Below are positions 1 through 13,293 of a DNA stretch of 64,000 nt, piece after piece (positions within the stretch are counted from its first letter, which is position 1; each line of letters opens with the position of its first letter). The DNA is from Prostheceraeus crozeri (Eukaryota > Platyhelminthes > Polycladida > Euryleptidae), in assembly GCA_907163375.1 (NCBI GenBank), contig CAJQUW010008587.1, forward strand, positions 720,525-784,524, given 5' to 3'. Under the pieces are notes generated by a model, which had not been told where the DNA came from, ran no database searches, and worked only from the letters and a program-made list of their open reading frames with translations. Made by a program: the position numbers and the translations under genes.

Positions 1-1926
1 TTTCAATTTATATAGCTCGATATTGTAAGTATGAATCATTTGTTGGTCTGTCATTGTAAAGATGTCATTCATTGAGTATACAGTACATATTCTCCCCGAG
101 TATTTATGCCGCTGATGATATTTGCTAAACTTTCTCTTTTTAATTACTATTATTCCGTTCCTGTGAATTCACTTAAAAGTTGCAGTATACGCAATATAGG
201 CCTCAAGCAAAATGTACTTATTTGCGCAAATGAGTGAATATAATGTCAAAATGCTTTAAATGAACGATATTCGGAAATTTGCAATTTAATTCAATGAGAG
301 ATGCTTTGTTTAAAGACGTAATTCATAAATTCATTGTGGGGGTGTCATTATATAAATCTAAGAAGTAGCAGCAATCGTTTGCTGCTGCATTCTATATTAG
401 AGATAATAGCTGCTACAGGATTGTTCATTAGGTCTCAGCAACATGGAGACAACAATGTAGAAATAGAAACGGTCAACCCGAGCAAGCAATACATGTAATG
501 CACATGTACATGACGCAGAGCTAATTTGTGCATTTCTTCATGGAGTAGCTTGCTTGCATAGCGCATTGATGTTGGTCAATGATTCCGACAATATAGCGAT
601 TTCTTCATATGTTATCACGTCATTGAATAATAGTGAGTTATATACCCCTTATTCATTAAGATCCAATCTTGTATTCTTCATTTGAAGTTTTAAGAAATAC
701 GCTGTAGTGGATTGTAGTAAGTTGTGTGGCTTGTAGTATGTCAGCCTAAACTTGCGAGATCTTGATTAAGAAACCACTGATAAAAGGGTAGTATTTGAAC
801 AGTGATGTGTTTTTGCGCGATTCCGAATCGCGCGACTTGGCGTACGATTAAAAGGAAATCTCGCGATTTTGAATATTTTGAGATTCATTTGTAAGAAGTT
901 TACAATTAATCTAGCTTGCATAACTTTTGGCTTCAAGACCATTTTTCATTAAAAGTTTGACAATTTGCCATTTGAATTGAGAGCATGTGACACTTATAGT
1001 CTATTTCGACTCACATTACTTTGTATGACTACCCTATTAATCAATGCGATGCTCTATTTGTATCAATGTTTCGGAAAGCATAATTTCTGAAATAATAAAT
1101 CAGAACACATAGAAATTCGCAAACAAGGCATGAAAAGTCTTGATAATCTAGTTTTGAGATTCTACTGCAAATCTGCTATCATAGAAGTATTCTACTGCAA
1201 ATGCTTCATGTATACATTTACAATGGAGTACATTATTAGCATTTTATTTCCAACTTTTGATTCTTTTGGTCTTTATCAATCATATTTGATGGAATATATC
1301 TGTAGGAGCAGACTTAACGTGGGACGACATTCCCACCCCATTCTCACAAGATTCCAATGGGAAATCCCATTGCCACAGAATTTTTCAAAATCCACACTTA
1401 TTTCCCTTAATAATTCCTATAAAACAAATCCATCTTTGATAAGCTTAGCCAACTGAGAGCCCTAAGCAGCTGGTAGGGAACATTCCGTTCCACTCTTAGT
1501 CTGCCATTCTGCACATTCACGACTTTCCTGCATGTACATCAAGTCTTAGTACCTCCATGGGAACTTGCCACTAATAGGTTCGTGTGTTATTAGATAATGT
1601 AAAGCAAATGACTCTACACATTCAGATATGTCTGCATTCCACAATATCAGATTATCGTGTAAACTTGCATTCTAGCTTTCTTTTCAGATTCATGGGTACC
1701 TGTTTTAAGTAGATGGGCACTAATAGACTTTACTGCAATAGGTAAAAAGAATATCGATGGATCAATCCTAAAATAGACATGATAGACCAAATACAGATAC
1801 TTCACTACATGAAACATTCCTACCAATCGTTCTGAAGGGATAACTACTTTTAGTTATTGCAGCTCTATTTAGTGGATCGTGTGAAACTCAGTCTACAGTC
1901 TACACATATTGGCACATGTGTAATTA

Positions 1927-3557
1927 CAGTCTGTTTCATAAAAAGTGGATCATCCTAAAATTTGACTAAATAAAACATAAGTATGATACAGAAAGAATTT
2001 TTTATGTTATTTCATGTCCGTAATATATTTAAATGTCCTTATATAATCTGATAAGCTATGATACAATAACGGTTCTTAACAAGCTAATATTTTGTGGCCC
2101 TACCCTTATTGTCAATGACATTACCAATTCGTCTAGGCATTGATTCGATGATATCGTTGATTTTTGACTGATCTAACTTTCTCCGCTCTCTTTTTAACAG
2201 TGACGTAAGTTGTGATACGCCATCTGTAGGTAGCAGTGAACGACGAACGTTACGTTCTATTCAGATAAGGAGAACGAGCTGGCCAAGATAATGTCCTAAG
2301 CCGTAATTGAGACTTGCATAAGTTGACTCTACTACTCCTGTGACACGTAGCATTATCATCCATAAATAACCAAGTCGATGGATCACCAAGTTGATCTGTC
2401 ATTTGGCCAATGTTCATTCGTAAAACATTCACATAGCGTTCAGAATTCATGGTTCCTTGCTGTATGTGAAGTTCAGAGCGGCCATTGGTCCAAATGCCAG
2501 CCCAAATCAGTAGAGTCGCACCACCTTGTACCCGGGGACGATGTAAATGTCTCGGAATTTCCTGATCAGATTTTATCCACAATCTCAATCGACCATCACT
2601 ATCCTTCAGACGGACTGATGCCTCATCAGACCAGACAACCCGATCCCATTGATTTCGCCAGTGACAATGACTCATTGCCCATCTGAGACGTCTTTTTGTA
2701 TGCTGATCTGATAATTCGATCTGAGAGGGCCTCTTACAGCTCTTGAAATTCGACTCAATAAGTCTTCTACGAATAGTGGACTTAGAAATAGACGAGACTA
2801 GTGCAGCCATCTCAGTTAACGAGAGACTTGGATCAACTTTAACAAATCTCAAAATTAGGCGGTCTCTACGTTTGGATGTTTTGCGTGGACGGCCAGAGCC
2901 CTCTTTACGACAGAGTCGAAGATCATCATTATGCCATCGATGCACATTTGTGTAAGGGACATTTAGTCGCTTGCTTGTAGCTCGCAAAGAAAACCCTAGT
3001 TCTAGCAAGCCTGACACTTTGCCTTTTGTGAATGTGATCTCGTTATTGTTCATTTGTGCTTTGTATTGTTTTCAACCGGTAAGAGATGGATTTCTAGCTG
3101 AAAGCAATCAGGAGTGCTGCCAACACCACCGCAACGAAGTCAGGAAGCTATGGAACATGAAGTCCAGTTAATCACATGTAGCAGTTACATTATTGTTGAT
3201 GAATAATGGTGCTATACTGGCTCTGATTGACCGATTTTCTTTATTTTTGTTTTGCTTGATAGCTTTTGGCTTGTAGAACAGCATATTACATAACAAAGGA
3301 AACAAATGTAATTTTATAAGAGTGAGGTATGATTTTGTGCAACATTGCTAAAGGAAGATCAAATTATCTGCTACTTTTTTTATCTATAACAGGAAAACAA
3401 CTCAATATTCATGCTTGAAATTTCCAACAATGATATTAGTAAGCACAACTGACAGGTCTTCCAAATTTCAGAGAAATTCGTTCAAGTTTGGCGGAGTTAG
3501 ACAAAATTGAAGTTAAGGCGATGTTTAAGGGTGATCCATTTTTTATGAAACAATCTG
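1927..3557 (-). mobile_element. Tc1-like DNA transposon with both terminal inverted repeats
   Basis: The element is bounded by TA on each side (1925-1926 and 3558-3559), the usual Tc1/mariner target duplication. Its ends are inverted: left 'CAGTCTGTTTCATAAAAAGT', right end read inward 'CAGATTGTTTCATAAAAAAT', about 26 of 30 bases matching. A transposase gene on the minus strand fills the middle. At 1.63 kb it is the normal full length for the family. The ends are well preserved, but the transposase is frameshifted, so it could only move with help from another copy. Confidence 0.93.
2084..3053 (-). pseudogene. Tc1-like transposase (DD34E type), frameshifted near the C-terminus
   Basis: Starting at the ATG at 3053, 267 codons are open to 2250. 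The N-terminus is a helix-turn-helix of the paired type ('LLELGFSLRATSKRLNVP') followed by a 'GRPRK' basic motif. Catalytic Asp 1 is in 'VVWSDEASV' and Asp 2 in 'FMDDNATCH'. 'SWPARSPYLN' then runs into a frame change where the family's 'NPIE' motif (third acidic residue) should be. The usual last ~50 residues ('LTSLLKRERRKLDQ', 'ESMPRRIGNVIDNKGRATKY') continue in a different frame to a stop at 2084. Spacing from Asp 2 to the expected Glu fits DD34E. This is a single-break, fairly young pseudogene. Confidence 0.9.
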
Positions 3558-5044
3558 TATAATGTGTATTCAAGCATGTTGTTCATCCGACACCGGCCCC
3601 TAGTCAACCTGAATGTAATCGGGTCTGTTAGGTGCCTAAGTTTGAAGATAGACTACATGCATGCATGTGTGTGAGTATCAAATACGGAGATTTCAACTCT
3701 GCATATTTCACTACGTTGATGACATGTGCATTAAACCACACAGTCGGACTCTTACTCTGTTATTCTCTATTGTTCAATTTTATTTAGCGAAGTAATACCT
3801 CTGTTGCAGCAACGAGATAATAAAGATAAAACAATGTGAATGACTGTGTTGTGATCATTTCATGCAGCAATTTTTTTAGAAATCAAATGTCATGTTATTA
3901 TCGTACCTATGAAAACGTACATCAGAACTGTGAAAATGTTGTTCAGTTCTTCTGCAGCTTCTCAAATATTTAAGGGAATTCCCATTGCTGAAATTACTAT
4001 TCCCATCTCATGGGAATTCCTATAGGATGAGAATTCTCACTCCTGCGGCAAGGCTGATTAGCAGGCCATTGAATTGGCGAACATCAGAATTTAACATACA
4101 TGCTTGGTTTACATTTGCAACACCTTTGAATAAACTAGTAACTTGCAAGTTAATTCATTTTATTTCACGGCATAAATAGTCGCAAATAATGGTAGTTTGC
4201 TATGATTTCTCATCATAATTTTGTTTGTAGCAGTTGATGGTGAATTTCTCTGGAAGTCGTTTTTATAATATCCTTCTCGTCATCAATTCAACTATCCATT
4301 ATCCCCGTAGAGCGTCTGTTTGTATGTGATATTGAATTGGGCATGGGAACATCCCTGACTAACATTCATAGATCATCATTGTATCCTACGTGAAAAGATA
4401 CTGATTTACAGCAATTGTTTAGTCCTCGTAAAAAATATTGACAAAAGGAAAAAGGATGATAAATTCAACGATAACTTCAATTAACATTTTTACAGTAGCA
4501 CCAAGAAGTGAGTTTGTTACAATGCTTGAAAGTTCTCAGAGTACTTCATGTTTCAATAAGCTTCAAACTGTGCTTGCTGTGAAAAATTTATGTCGTTTTA
4601 AAAAGATATTCCAGTACTTAATCTCCCAATGTTATTCTCCTTTCAGCTTCTTTCACATTTGAATTAAAGAATTACTTTCTTGATCAATATTACGGTCAGC
4701 GATGTAAGAAATGTTTGATCTAACATAGTTTTGGCCATTGAGTAAGGTAATAGATGGCGCACAGAATTAGATTCATCTCCGCGTGTCTTCGGTTTCCTAG
4801 AAAGAAAGGATTGTATCTAACCTTGATATCGAAATAGTACATCACAAAATTAGATAACTTACTCCTCCCCGAATGGATAATTCGTGTATCGCTTGCTATT
4901 GGAAATGGCAAACAAAAAGCTGTCAGCAGAGGACAACAGAGCCAGTGAGAGATGCGTGCGTGCTGTGATATCACTTCGCACACACCAAAACACACACCGC
5001 TGTCTTGGCTAACATTCGATTCAGTGTGTGCACTAAACAGTAAG

Positions 5045-5375
5045 GAAAGGTGAGACAACGATGGTGAAATCATCAAGTGAACTAATTTTCGTACGCCTGC
5101 TACTTTCCTTAATAATGATCGGAAGGGCCAACATTATGGGGAAAACTTGTGCGCAATGATCTGAATTCTTCGAATCTGAAGGAATTTTGGCAATCGAAGC
5201 ACTTTGCTGGAACTCAGAGTAATCCGCAAGCGACGCACGACTTTTTTTCCTATCTCTGTAAGGTATTAGGAATTCCTTTTTGTCCACTGAGTTCCGCGAT
5301 GTGTCGACGATTTTGAATAAATCACACTTCTAGCAAACCGAAGTAAATAAACAAAATATCTAATTCTGTGAGATG
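5045..5375. repeat. Dispersed repeat family B, copy 1
   Basis: It matches 19120-19460 in the same orientation at roughly 75-80% over blocks such as 'GCGCAATGATCTGAATTCTT', 'CGAATCTGAAGGA', 'CCGCAAGCGACGCACGACT' and 'CCTATCTCTGTAAGGTATTA'. On the minus strand both copies keep a short open frame ('[15 protein letters not shown]' ... '[10 protein letters not shown]'). The repeat may therefore contain old coding sequence, though nucleotide similarity alone would explain it. Class unknown. Confidence 0.75.
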
Positions 5376-5875
5376 GTGTGCACAAACGCTTTCTCTCAGT
5401 GCCATAGATCAGGCCATACAGATGGAGAACTGACAGTTTTTTGCGACTCATTGTGCGAGTCCTGTTCAGACTAGCTGCAGTCGGTTCTTTAAATTTTGAT
5501 TAAAAAACTATTATTAATTATGACTCATTTCACACGTGAAATATTGGATAAAACTGCATTATATCTATTGCAGCACACAGCAGCTTATGAAATTAGCTGA
5601 AAAAGCTAAGAAACTATAATTATTTCCTGCCACTCACTGCATTTTGAATTTTGCTGCAATAGGAAAATCATGAGAAACAAGATAAGAAAAATGACTTGAC
5701 AAGATTTTTATGAGCTTGGCCGTGACATTTCTGATGCACAAAGCTCAACGAAGAGTAAATGAGGAAATAAATATAACAACTATAAATTGTGTGTCATCAT
5801 TTTAAAGAAACTCCACGAATGTTTGCAGACAACTCGGGCAGTGAAAAACGGTGCTACAATGCGGATATTTTCAAT

Positions 5876-6000
5876 TATCCAAGAAACTTCAAAACCAAAG
5901 TATTCTCTCCCAAAGTATTTATGCCGCAATATTTGCAAATTAGATAAAGTAGATACAAGCTTCAAAGTTGCCAACGTTTCGGCTTCTGACCCTTTAGGGA
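5876..6000 (-). repeat. Inverted-repeat arm 1, Penelope-type terminal sequence
   Basis: Reverse complement of 6054-6180 with few differences over ~125 bases. Shared blocks include 'TTTGAAGCTTGTATCT', 'TTTATCTAATTTGCAAATAT' and 'GGGAGAGAATACTTTGGTTT'. The inner end read outward, 'GGGTCAGAAGCCGAAACGTT', has the stem-then-GAAAC layout of Penelope hammerhead remnants. Confidence 0.75.
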
Positions 6001-6053
6001 GTTAATTATAATAATTAAATTGTTATATTATTAAATTATTATAATTGACTGCC

Positions 6054-6180
6054 TTGACAAAGGGTCAGGACCCAAAACGTTGGCACCTTTGAAGCTTGTA
6101 TCTGCTTTATCTAATTTGCAAATATTGTGGCATAAATACTTCGGGAGAGAATACTTTGGTTTTGAAAGTTTCTTGGATAT
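6054..6180 (+). repeat. Inverted-repeat arm 2, Penelope-type terminal sequence
   Basis: Partner of the arm at 5876-6000 across a ~50-base AT-rich spacer. Its start 'TTGACAAAGGGTCAGGACCC' then 'AAAACGTTGG' is a more decayed version of the same hammerhead-like hairpin. There is no protein-coding part next to it, so this is a terminal-repeat-only remnant. Confidence 0.75.
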
Positions 6181-6599
6181 GGTCCTCCCGCGCACTACCA
6201 TTACATATTTTCAATTCTACTCTTCTTATGTATGGCACAAATGAGGATTCTGTAAATTTTAGAAATTTATCACTTCATCAAGCCTTTAGCTCGGAAGCAC
6301 GGCGTTTCGCAGGGGAAGAAGTCGAACGTGAAGTAGCATTGTGCACCTCTTGACTACAAAGGTGCACCTCTGCCGTTTCAGATCGCTTGCCTTTGATAAA
6401 TCGCATGTGTCTCCAATGAAGAAATTGTGAAATTTGAGATGCAAATATGATCTTTTGAGTTATTGGCTGCAGATTCGATGCGAAAAGGCATTTCTTTAAT
6501 ATAACTAGTTCAGCATCTATGGACGATTGGTCGTTTTCGTTATTCAGAATTGCTTTTCTTTGACTTGCATAGCACTTAATGCAATGACTTTCACATTAA

Positions 6600-6780
6600 G
6601 CCACAGCCAATGCTTGGCCTAACGATCTTTCGCTCCAGAGGTCGAGCCCCATAAGTGTCATTGGAAGTCTACAGGAAGGGCATTCGGACTAAAAGATAAC
6701 GCTCCAGATTAAAGTCTGACCTTGTGAGTACCGTCCAAGCCCCTGTATGGGGAAGTAATGACGTTAAACCATTCACAATT
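6600..6780 (+). mobile_element. tRNA-derived SINE, family A, copy 1 (degenerate head)
   Basis: It shares the body blocks 'GTGTCATTGGAAGTC', 'AGGAAGGGCATTCGG', 'AACGCTCCAGA', 'AAGTCTGACCTTGTG' and 'AGTAATGACGTTAAA' with the copies at 26374, 36738 and 38626. The A-box part is damaged ('GCCACAGCCAATGCTTGG'), and the B box reads 'GAGGTCGAGCCCC'. Confidence 0.8.
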
Positions 6781-9700
6781 TAGCCACAGCCACTTCAACA
6801 AATATTTGCCGCTTCCTCTGCGGATTACAGTGCGTCTCAAATTAATAGGGGATGGAAGAACAAATCCTTGAATAAAGATGATTCTGCATATAATGTCTGT
6901 ATTAATGTCTGTAATTATTTCATTGGATTTATCAATGAAAATATAATAGTTTATGACGTAATAAATGCCAAAACTGCACTTGTACGGGAAAAACGAAAAA
7001 GTACATGTGAGTTATGCTGATTCAATGATTCATGTAATAAAACGACTATCACATAATTTGCCTTCCTACACATAATCAGTCATTGCATGCTTTCAGTTGA
7101 AGCCACCACGTCACTCGGTCGAAGCTTCGTTGACGCTTTGTCATGGAGCGCTAGCATTGCTTCGATTGTCACGCTATAAGATTGCGAGCATTCTTATTGC
7201 GACCATGTCAAGAAGAATTGAGATTGTCATCAAGGCCAAAGATGGTCCCACGTACTACCAAAAAGTTGCCATTTTCATGTAATTAACATTACTTAGTACT
7301 TTATTTCACATGTAGGCCGACACATGTCTTCGCTTTTTATGTGAAATAGATAGATTATTCGACCACGTAGATTTTCATTATTGTCTTAGAATACACAAAT
7401 TCAATGAGGACACTGAATATCTGGTTGCTGGTGTGACAACTGGAGCAAAACATGGAATAGAGATGGTTCTTGTGAAAAAAGGGTTTGTCTCTAATAATTT
7501 GGAACGCATTTGTAGATGTCTGCATATACACAATTCGCTCATTTACCTCGAGCGACCACTCATATGAAAGAGCGGATGCACTCTGAACTATATGTAATTT
7601 TATTGAAGAAATATCTCTTCGGCATTCAAGAACTTCTGAAGTTCATGAACCTCAAACAACGCATTTTTTGTTGTTACTTTTCTATCCACGTTATTAATGA
7701 CAGACACATGCGATCTGGTCTGACAGACGTGGAGTTTCGCAGCAATTAAGAAGTGTACACTGATATGCGGCAGTTTCAGTTAAGACGTATCAAAATTTCG
7801 TTCTGGCTCTGGACTACTTATGAAATTAGCGTTAATCTTTTCATCATTCGCTCTGTATTACCCTACTCTCTGGCTTTAACTGTCTAACAAAACATGGATT
7901 GATGTGTCTTCCTTAACATTACTTGAACTGTTTGACCCAGAGGCTGGATTGTTAGCTATCTCTGGTATCTTGATGTTTATTTCCAACTCTATGGTTTGCT
8001 TTAACACGGCTTCCAATCTAGCAAATTGAAACAGCTGTTCAGTGTTCATAGACATCGGATAGGCTGAGAGATTGGATATCTGTGGTGGTTTGGCACAGTG
8101 TCAGCGAATATACTCGTACTTACTAACTTAAACATTCTTATTTTTATAGAATTGTGTGTTCTTTTTGTTTTTTTAATTTTACCTTAGAAAATAACCAACT
8201 ATAAAGTTTGATGTTAATTACATAGATAATTCTTCAGTACCATTATATGAGAAGTTGAATTGATGAAAACTGATCGTAAGTGATTCCATGATTTCTACAG
8301 GTTGGCGTTATTGGCAATCAAAGTGTAAGTATAATATTTAGCGCATGGTGCGATTTGTGATCCAAGTAGCAGAGTAGTCATTTATTTTTATGCGACGCCG
8401 CCATTTGCTCTAATGTCTTATTAGCATGTTGTGTACATTTGAGTTTATAGATGTAATTTCGTATGATTTACAAAGCGATCATTATTACTGACATTTTTGA
8501 AATCTAAGTAATTCATCTTTGACTGTCTGATGTCATTGTCACCAAAGATCAATCTACAGCTTGTGAAATATAAGACATTGCAATTGCTTACTCATTTATA
8601 CAAATAATCAATGAAAACAAAATTTAAGATCAAGAAATCTGAAGCAATTTTACATCCTTTAATGACTTAGTTGATAATTATGAAATCAAAGTTCCATGGA
8701 AAGTCAAAGCAAGGCATGGGCCTACTTTAATCTAGCATTTTTGTGTATGATTTTTAGAGGGAAATGGATTAAGGATATATATTGTTTGATATTCCGATAA
8801 TTATCTATTTGTCAGACATAGAAAATAGTCATAGAGTACAGCCTCTGACTAAAGAGTTCATTGAAGAGCATTAGCACTCTGCAGTACTTGTAGGTGAGCA
8901 TTACCTGCAAATCCAATGAGGCCGAACCCATCTCTCGGAGAGTTCGAAAATCTTAAAGGAAAGCTTCTCATCCCTGTCTGAGTGGACAGAAAACTTCTGC
9001 AAGACCGCAATTACTTGATATTTAATGATAATCTTCGTATTTCTCTATTTTTTCTTTTTCCCCAAATATGTAATTATTGTTCAAAAGTCTTCTTGACTAC
9101 TCCATGTCCTCAAGTGGAGTAAATAAAGTAGAATTCTGCATATGAAATTATTTTACGGTTTTATTTTACCCCTGTTAATTGACTGAATTCTCAAAGTTTG
9201 GTTTCGAATGCTTTCAAGCCTTTATTCAATATTCACAAGATTAAGTCATCTGTACCCAAGACTTTCTTGTTTTGAGATTTTTAAGAGATAATGATCGAAA
9301 TTTCAGAACATTTTAATAAACGTTTCTTTCTGAAAGTATCTGATGAAATACAACTCAAAATGTCATCCATAAGAAGCTGTCATAAAGATGGTGTCATTTC
9401 ATTTCATTTCGGTTTTGGCTATTGTATCAGACTATCAGAAAAATTCAAACTATTTGATCAAAGGTAGCTAAAATACTTAGAGATTTTAAGACCACATCCT
9501 ATTCTTCTGCCATTACACTTTCTTAGTTTAGAATCCTGTAGAACAATTGTTTCACATTTCCTCATGACTTTATTCGTGCATTGCCATAATTTCACACAAA
9601 AATTCATGTCGGCTTCTTTTTTAGTAAAACAGTTGAATCGATTTGCTCACATTTACATTATTTACTTCGTTTCTGTGCGTTTATCTAAAATATAGTGGAA

Positions 9701-12405
9701 ATATCACAATTTTAGTAGATGGATCGGCAATCGAACAGGTAGCATGAAAGAAGAATTGATTAAAAAACAATCAGACATCAGTCGACAAATAAATTTTCTG
9801 ATCAATGTGAGATTTGTGCTGCATGTATAAGTTAAAAAATTATTATCATGAAAATGTTTCACTAAAACGCATTTGGTTCGTCATTTCAGTAAATACTACG
9901 AATCAATGAATGAATGCGAAGTGAACTTTGAAAATTTCTGTTTTTATGTTTATGATACATCAATTATTTCAAGACAGTACCGAAGAAGTCATCCAAGAAT
10001 AGATGAATCGGAATTGAAATCTTATAGATGATGATGGCTTCATACAATCTCTACACTTTATTTATTTATGCATGCATCACCAATAAATTTCACAAACAAT
10101 ATAACCAGATGATCAGGATGTCCAATTTTTCTCCATTATTTGCATCATATATCAGAAACAATTATTCCATGTTTTGAATCCTTTATTCACTAAGTCTGCT
10201 ATTTCCCCATTGCATAGTTTCGATGACCATTAACCCAATAAACGCTAAACTCAGAAAACAAACGTCTTTCAAAATCTATTTAAGAATGATATTTTACTAG
10301 ATATTTCATGAATATTCTTAAGCTTCTCAACTGGTTAATTTGATATCAGATGATTTACTGTTGTCAATCTTCATCGGGAAGCTGAGAGAAGTTCTTGATA
10401 TCTCAATTTGAATAGAATGTGATATCTTGCATAGCATCAATCCTAAGTAGATTCAGAAAGACTTTCATTTTTTGCGCTGTCTTGATTATTCTGAATTGCT
10501 GATCGATCCGTCAACGAGCTGTCTACTTGTAAATGATAATCACATAATGTCTAGTAATAGAATTTTGAATGCTTAGTATATCTAGAGCACATCATAAATA
10601 CGGACTTCCTAAGTTATGCCGAAAATCGACCGATTCTCATGCCTTCCAATCGTGTCGCACATCAACGCACTATGCATTATTCGAAGCTTACATTCTCAGC
10701 TGTGATGAACTTGTTTCTATTATTGTGTTTGCTGAGCAGTGATCAGAACCTGAATCCATGAAATTTCGGCATACTAAGGTCGTTCGTTTTTATGATCAGC
10801 TCTGCATTAAGATTTCATTTATATTTGAGGATAGTCACTAGTTGTTGCACAGAAAGCCTTTTAGATATTTTAGATAATATAAGAGTAGCATTATTTCATT
10901 TGACTAAGATCTAGAATTTATCAAGGTGAAGGAGTTTTAATGGAAGTACGAAATTCGTCAATCCGCAGCATCTCATCTGCTATGCGTGTTTCATCTGAAT
11001 GACTGCAATAAACATCCATTAATTCTTTCATAAGGTGCTTTAATTTCTCATCGGTCGCTATTATTCTTGATGAATAAATCATTCATTTGGTGTATTTGCT
11101 TTCTGTTCAGAAATCTCAGTCATTCTAACAATGATGTTCTCTCAAGAATGAAGAGAACTATTGCAATTTGTAACCAAGTTAGTCTTTACTGCTGTTTTGG
11201 AAGATTGAATGAGTTGGAGACAAGGTAATAGTAGCGACATCTTTGTGAATGAACGGCAATTCATCGGAAATTTGATGAAAGACATAAGATCGATATCCAA
11301 GGGGAAATATCTCTTGTCTTCAGTGAGAGAGTTTTGAAGAAAGAAATTTGTCCTTTTTCTTAGGTGAGAAATGAAGATATCAGAAGTTGTCCTTGATTCG
11401 TAAAGAGCAAATTCATGTTATGATTTTACTTGTCAATTGGAAATCAAGTGAGCAATTCCCATCAGCATGCTCTTCATTAAGATATCATTTTACAGAACTA
11501 GGAATTCACTACCTCAACACGATAACGCGATTAATTTTTAACAACATATTTATTGGTAGTAAAACATGGTAGATACAAAAATAAGTAGGCATATCTCTCA
11601 GTCATACTGGAGGAGATTACACCAGATTCAGTGAGAAGTCATTATAGGTTACTAGTAATAATTGTTTCAAAGCATTTAATTCCAGAGTCGAATCCTACAA
11701 ACAATAGCATGCTTAAATTTTCAACCACGCTTCTAATTCAACCACATTCTCACATACATCACCGATCATAAGCATCATAATTTATTATGATGTCCTTATA
11801 AGTCCTTCACGTGATGGGCAATAACTCGGAAATTTCAAGCTAAAAGTTCTGGCTGCTATGACTTGCTGCTTTTAACGTAATCAGAAAAGGCATGAAAAAT
11901 CTCATTTTTGCCGAAAATTTCATTCTGTTTCTCATTGGATCTGTTTTTCATTGATCTAGTCAGACAAGAAGAGGAGCCGGGTAGAACTCGGCAGACGCGC
12001 AGATTCATTGTAGTCATGAAATAAACATCATTTTGTGATAGTTTCAACTTTGGCCTCTTTTGTTGCTGAAACTCGTGTTAGCGGCCGGACAGAGGTTCTG
12101 TCAAACAACCAAATGGATTTCGAATCACTTTTGAGTAAAGTTGAAGAATTTGGATTCTAAATTTTGTTGATTATAGACATGTTGCTTTTTTGGTGATTTG
12201 TTAACATCATATAAAGCTTGTTGCAAGATGAATACAGGATAGCAATATTTCAGAAGTTGGTTTAGAAAACACGATGAGAATGCTTTAATTACCATATTAC
12301 AAGGAAGAGGATTATGGCATATCGGTATAAGAATTTGACATGATTAAATGAGCGATCTATTTTCGTTCTCCATATTTGATGCGACAATGTGAATAACTAG
12401 AATTT

Positions 12406-12645
12406 GGGACTGTTTATTGACTAGAATTCTGCCGGCTGACTATGAAACCGATTTCATTTTCTACCGGTAAATAGTTTTTGAACGACAGTATAATACCGAA
12501 ACCGGCTGAAAATTCTGCCGGTAGATTAAATCGGCAAATTTTCAGTCGGTTTTGGTATTATGCTGTCGTTCAAAACTTTTTTACCAGTAGAAAATTAAAT
12601 CGGTTTACTATTCAGGCGGCAGAATTTTAGTTAACGAACAGCCCC
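12406..12645. mobile_element. Palindromic MITE (240 bp, GGGRCTGTT ends)
   Basis: The two halves are reverse complements over ~110 bases. Left end 'GGGACTGTTTATTGACTAGA', right end read inward 'GGGGCTGTTCGTTAACTAAA', with 'TTT' on both sides as a possible 3-bp target duplication. The ends resemble PIF/Harbinger (Tourist-type) MITEs, which make 3-bp duplications. Superfamily is an inference. Confidence 0.85.
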
Positions 12646-13140
12646 TTTGTTTCAACTATTTGCCTCATCTATCGAATTGTATACTATTGCTATCGATCAA
12701 ATACCTGAATTAATTTGCTTGACTGAAAGTATAAATAGAAGTTAATAGCACTTTCATTGTAAGTTAGAAACACATTCATCTCATTATTTTGATCACTTAC
12801 TCACTGAAGTGCTTATGTTGCTTGATTTACATAAAGCTGGCTAGCATGTTGACATGACATTAAAGTTCGGCATATTGACTACACAATTTCACGCGTGAAA
12901 TACGGTATTTTTGAATGTGCAAATTGCTTGCTACATCATTGATTTTTTGTTTAAGTAGAGCTCGTTGAATTATTTAATTAGCTGTCTTTATCCTTTGCCA
13001 CGGCGTTGTTATTATTATATGCGCTGATATTTCGAATAAAACTCTGTATAAACGCGAACGCGAATAAATTTGCAAAACCTCCTCCTACAAACCATGATAT
13101 AAAGAGAACTATTTTATGACACGCTGTCTTTTATCTGCAG

Positions 13141-13293
13141 CAAGGTAAATCAGAATTTCTAGGACGCTGCTTCTGCAAGCCGGTGGTTACCTTGGCGAGT
13201 GAAGATTACAAATTTCCAAGGCTTGACTGGTGGGAGATTTATCGAGGACAAACGAATGCTGGAGAACTGTTAGCTGTCTTTGAGCTGATTCAG
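13141..13293 (+). CDS. OTOF: Ferlin exon 1 of window: C2D C-terminal end
   Basis: A 51-codon exon, phase 0 at both ends, preceded by 'ttttatctgcag' and followed by 'gtatgt'. It encodes '[15 protein letters not shown]' near its start and '[11 protein letters not shown]' at its end. These align with the last strands of ferlin C2D (human otoferlin 'GKADFMGRTFAKPLV' and 'GDLLAAFELLQ'). The acceptor has a competing AG four bases on ('cagcaag'), so the first codons are slightly uncertain. A LINE remnant begins only about 12 bases past the donor. No upstream C2D exon was found in the first 13 kb. Confidence 0.92.

Larger units (their letters stand above)
1..13140. other. Intronic or upstream sequence, mostly unremarkable
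   Basis: Apart from the Tc1 element (1927-3557), repeat B (5045), the Penelope inverted repeat (5876-6180), the SINE (6600) and the MITE (12406), I see no exon here. A short GC dyad 'GCGCGATTCCGAATCGCGC' near 815 recalls the palindromes of the hAT-like element at 20586. 7097-7480 has faintly coding-like patches (see findings). Remaining stretches are AT-rich and featureless. Confidence 0.6.

Noticed and set aside
1130-1456. 108-codon ORF at the left end
   Set aside because: It contains an internal near-duplicate ('FYCK' twice) from a short repeat, has no domain motif or splice context, and sits in AT-rich sequence.
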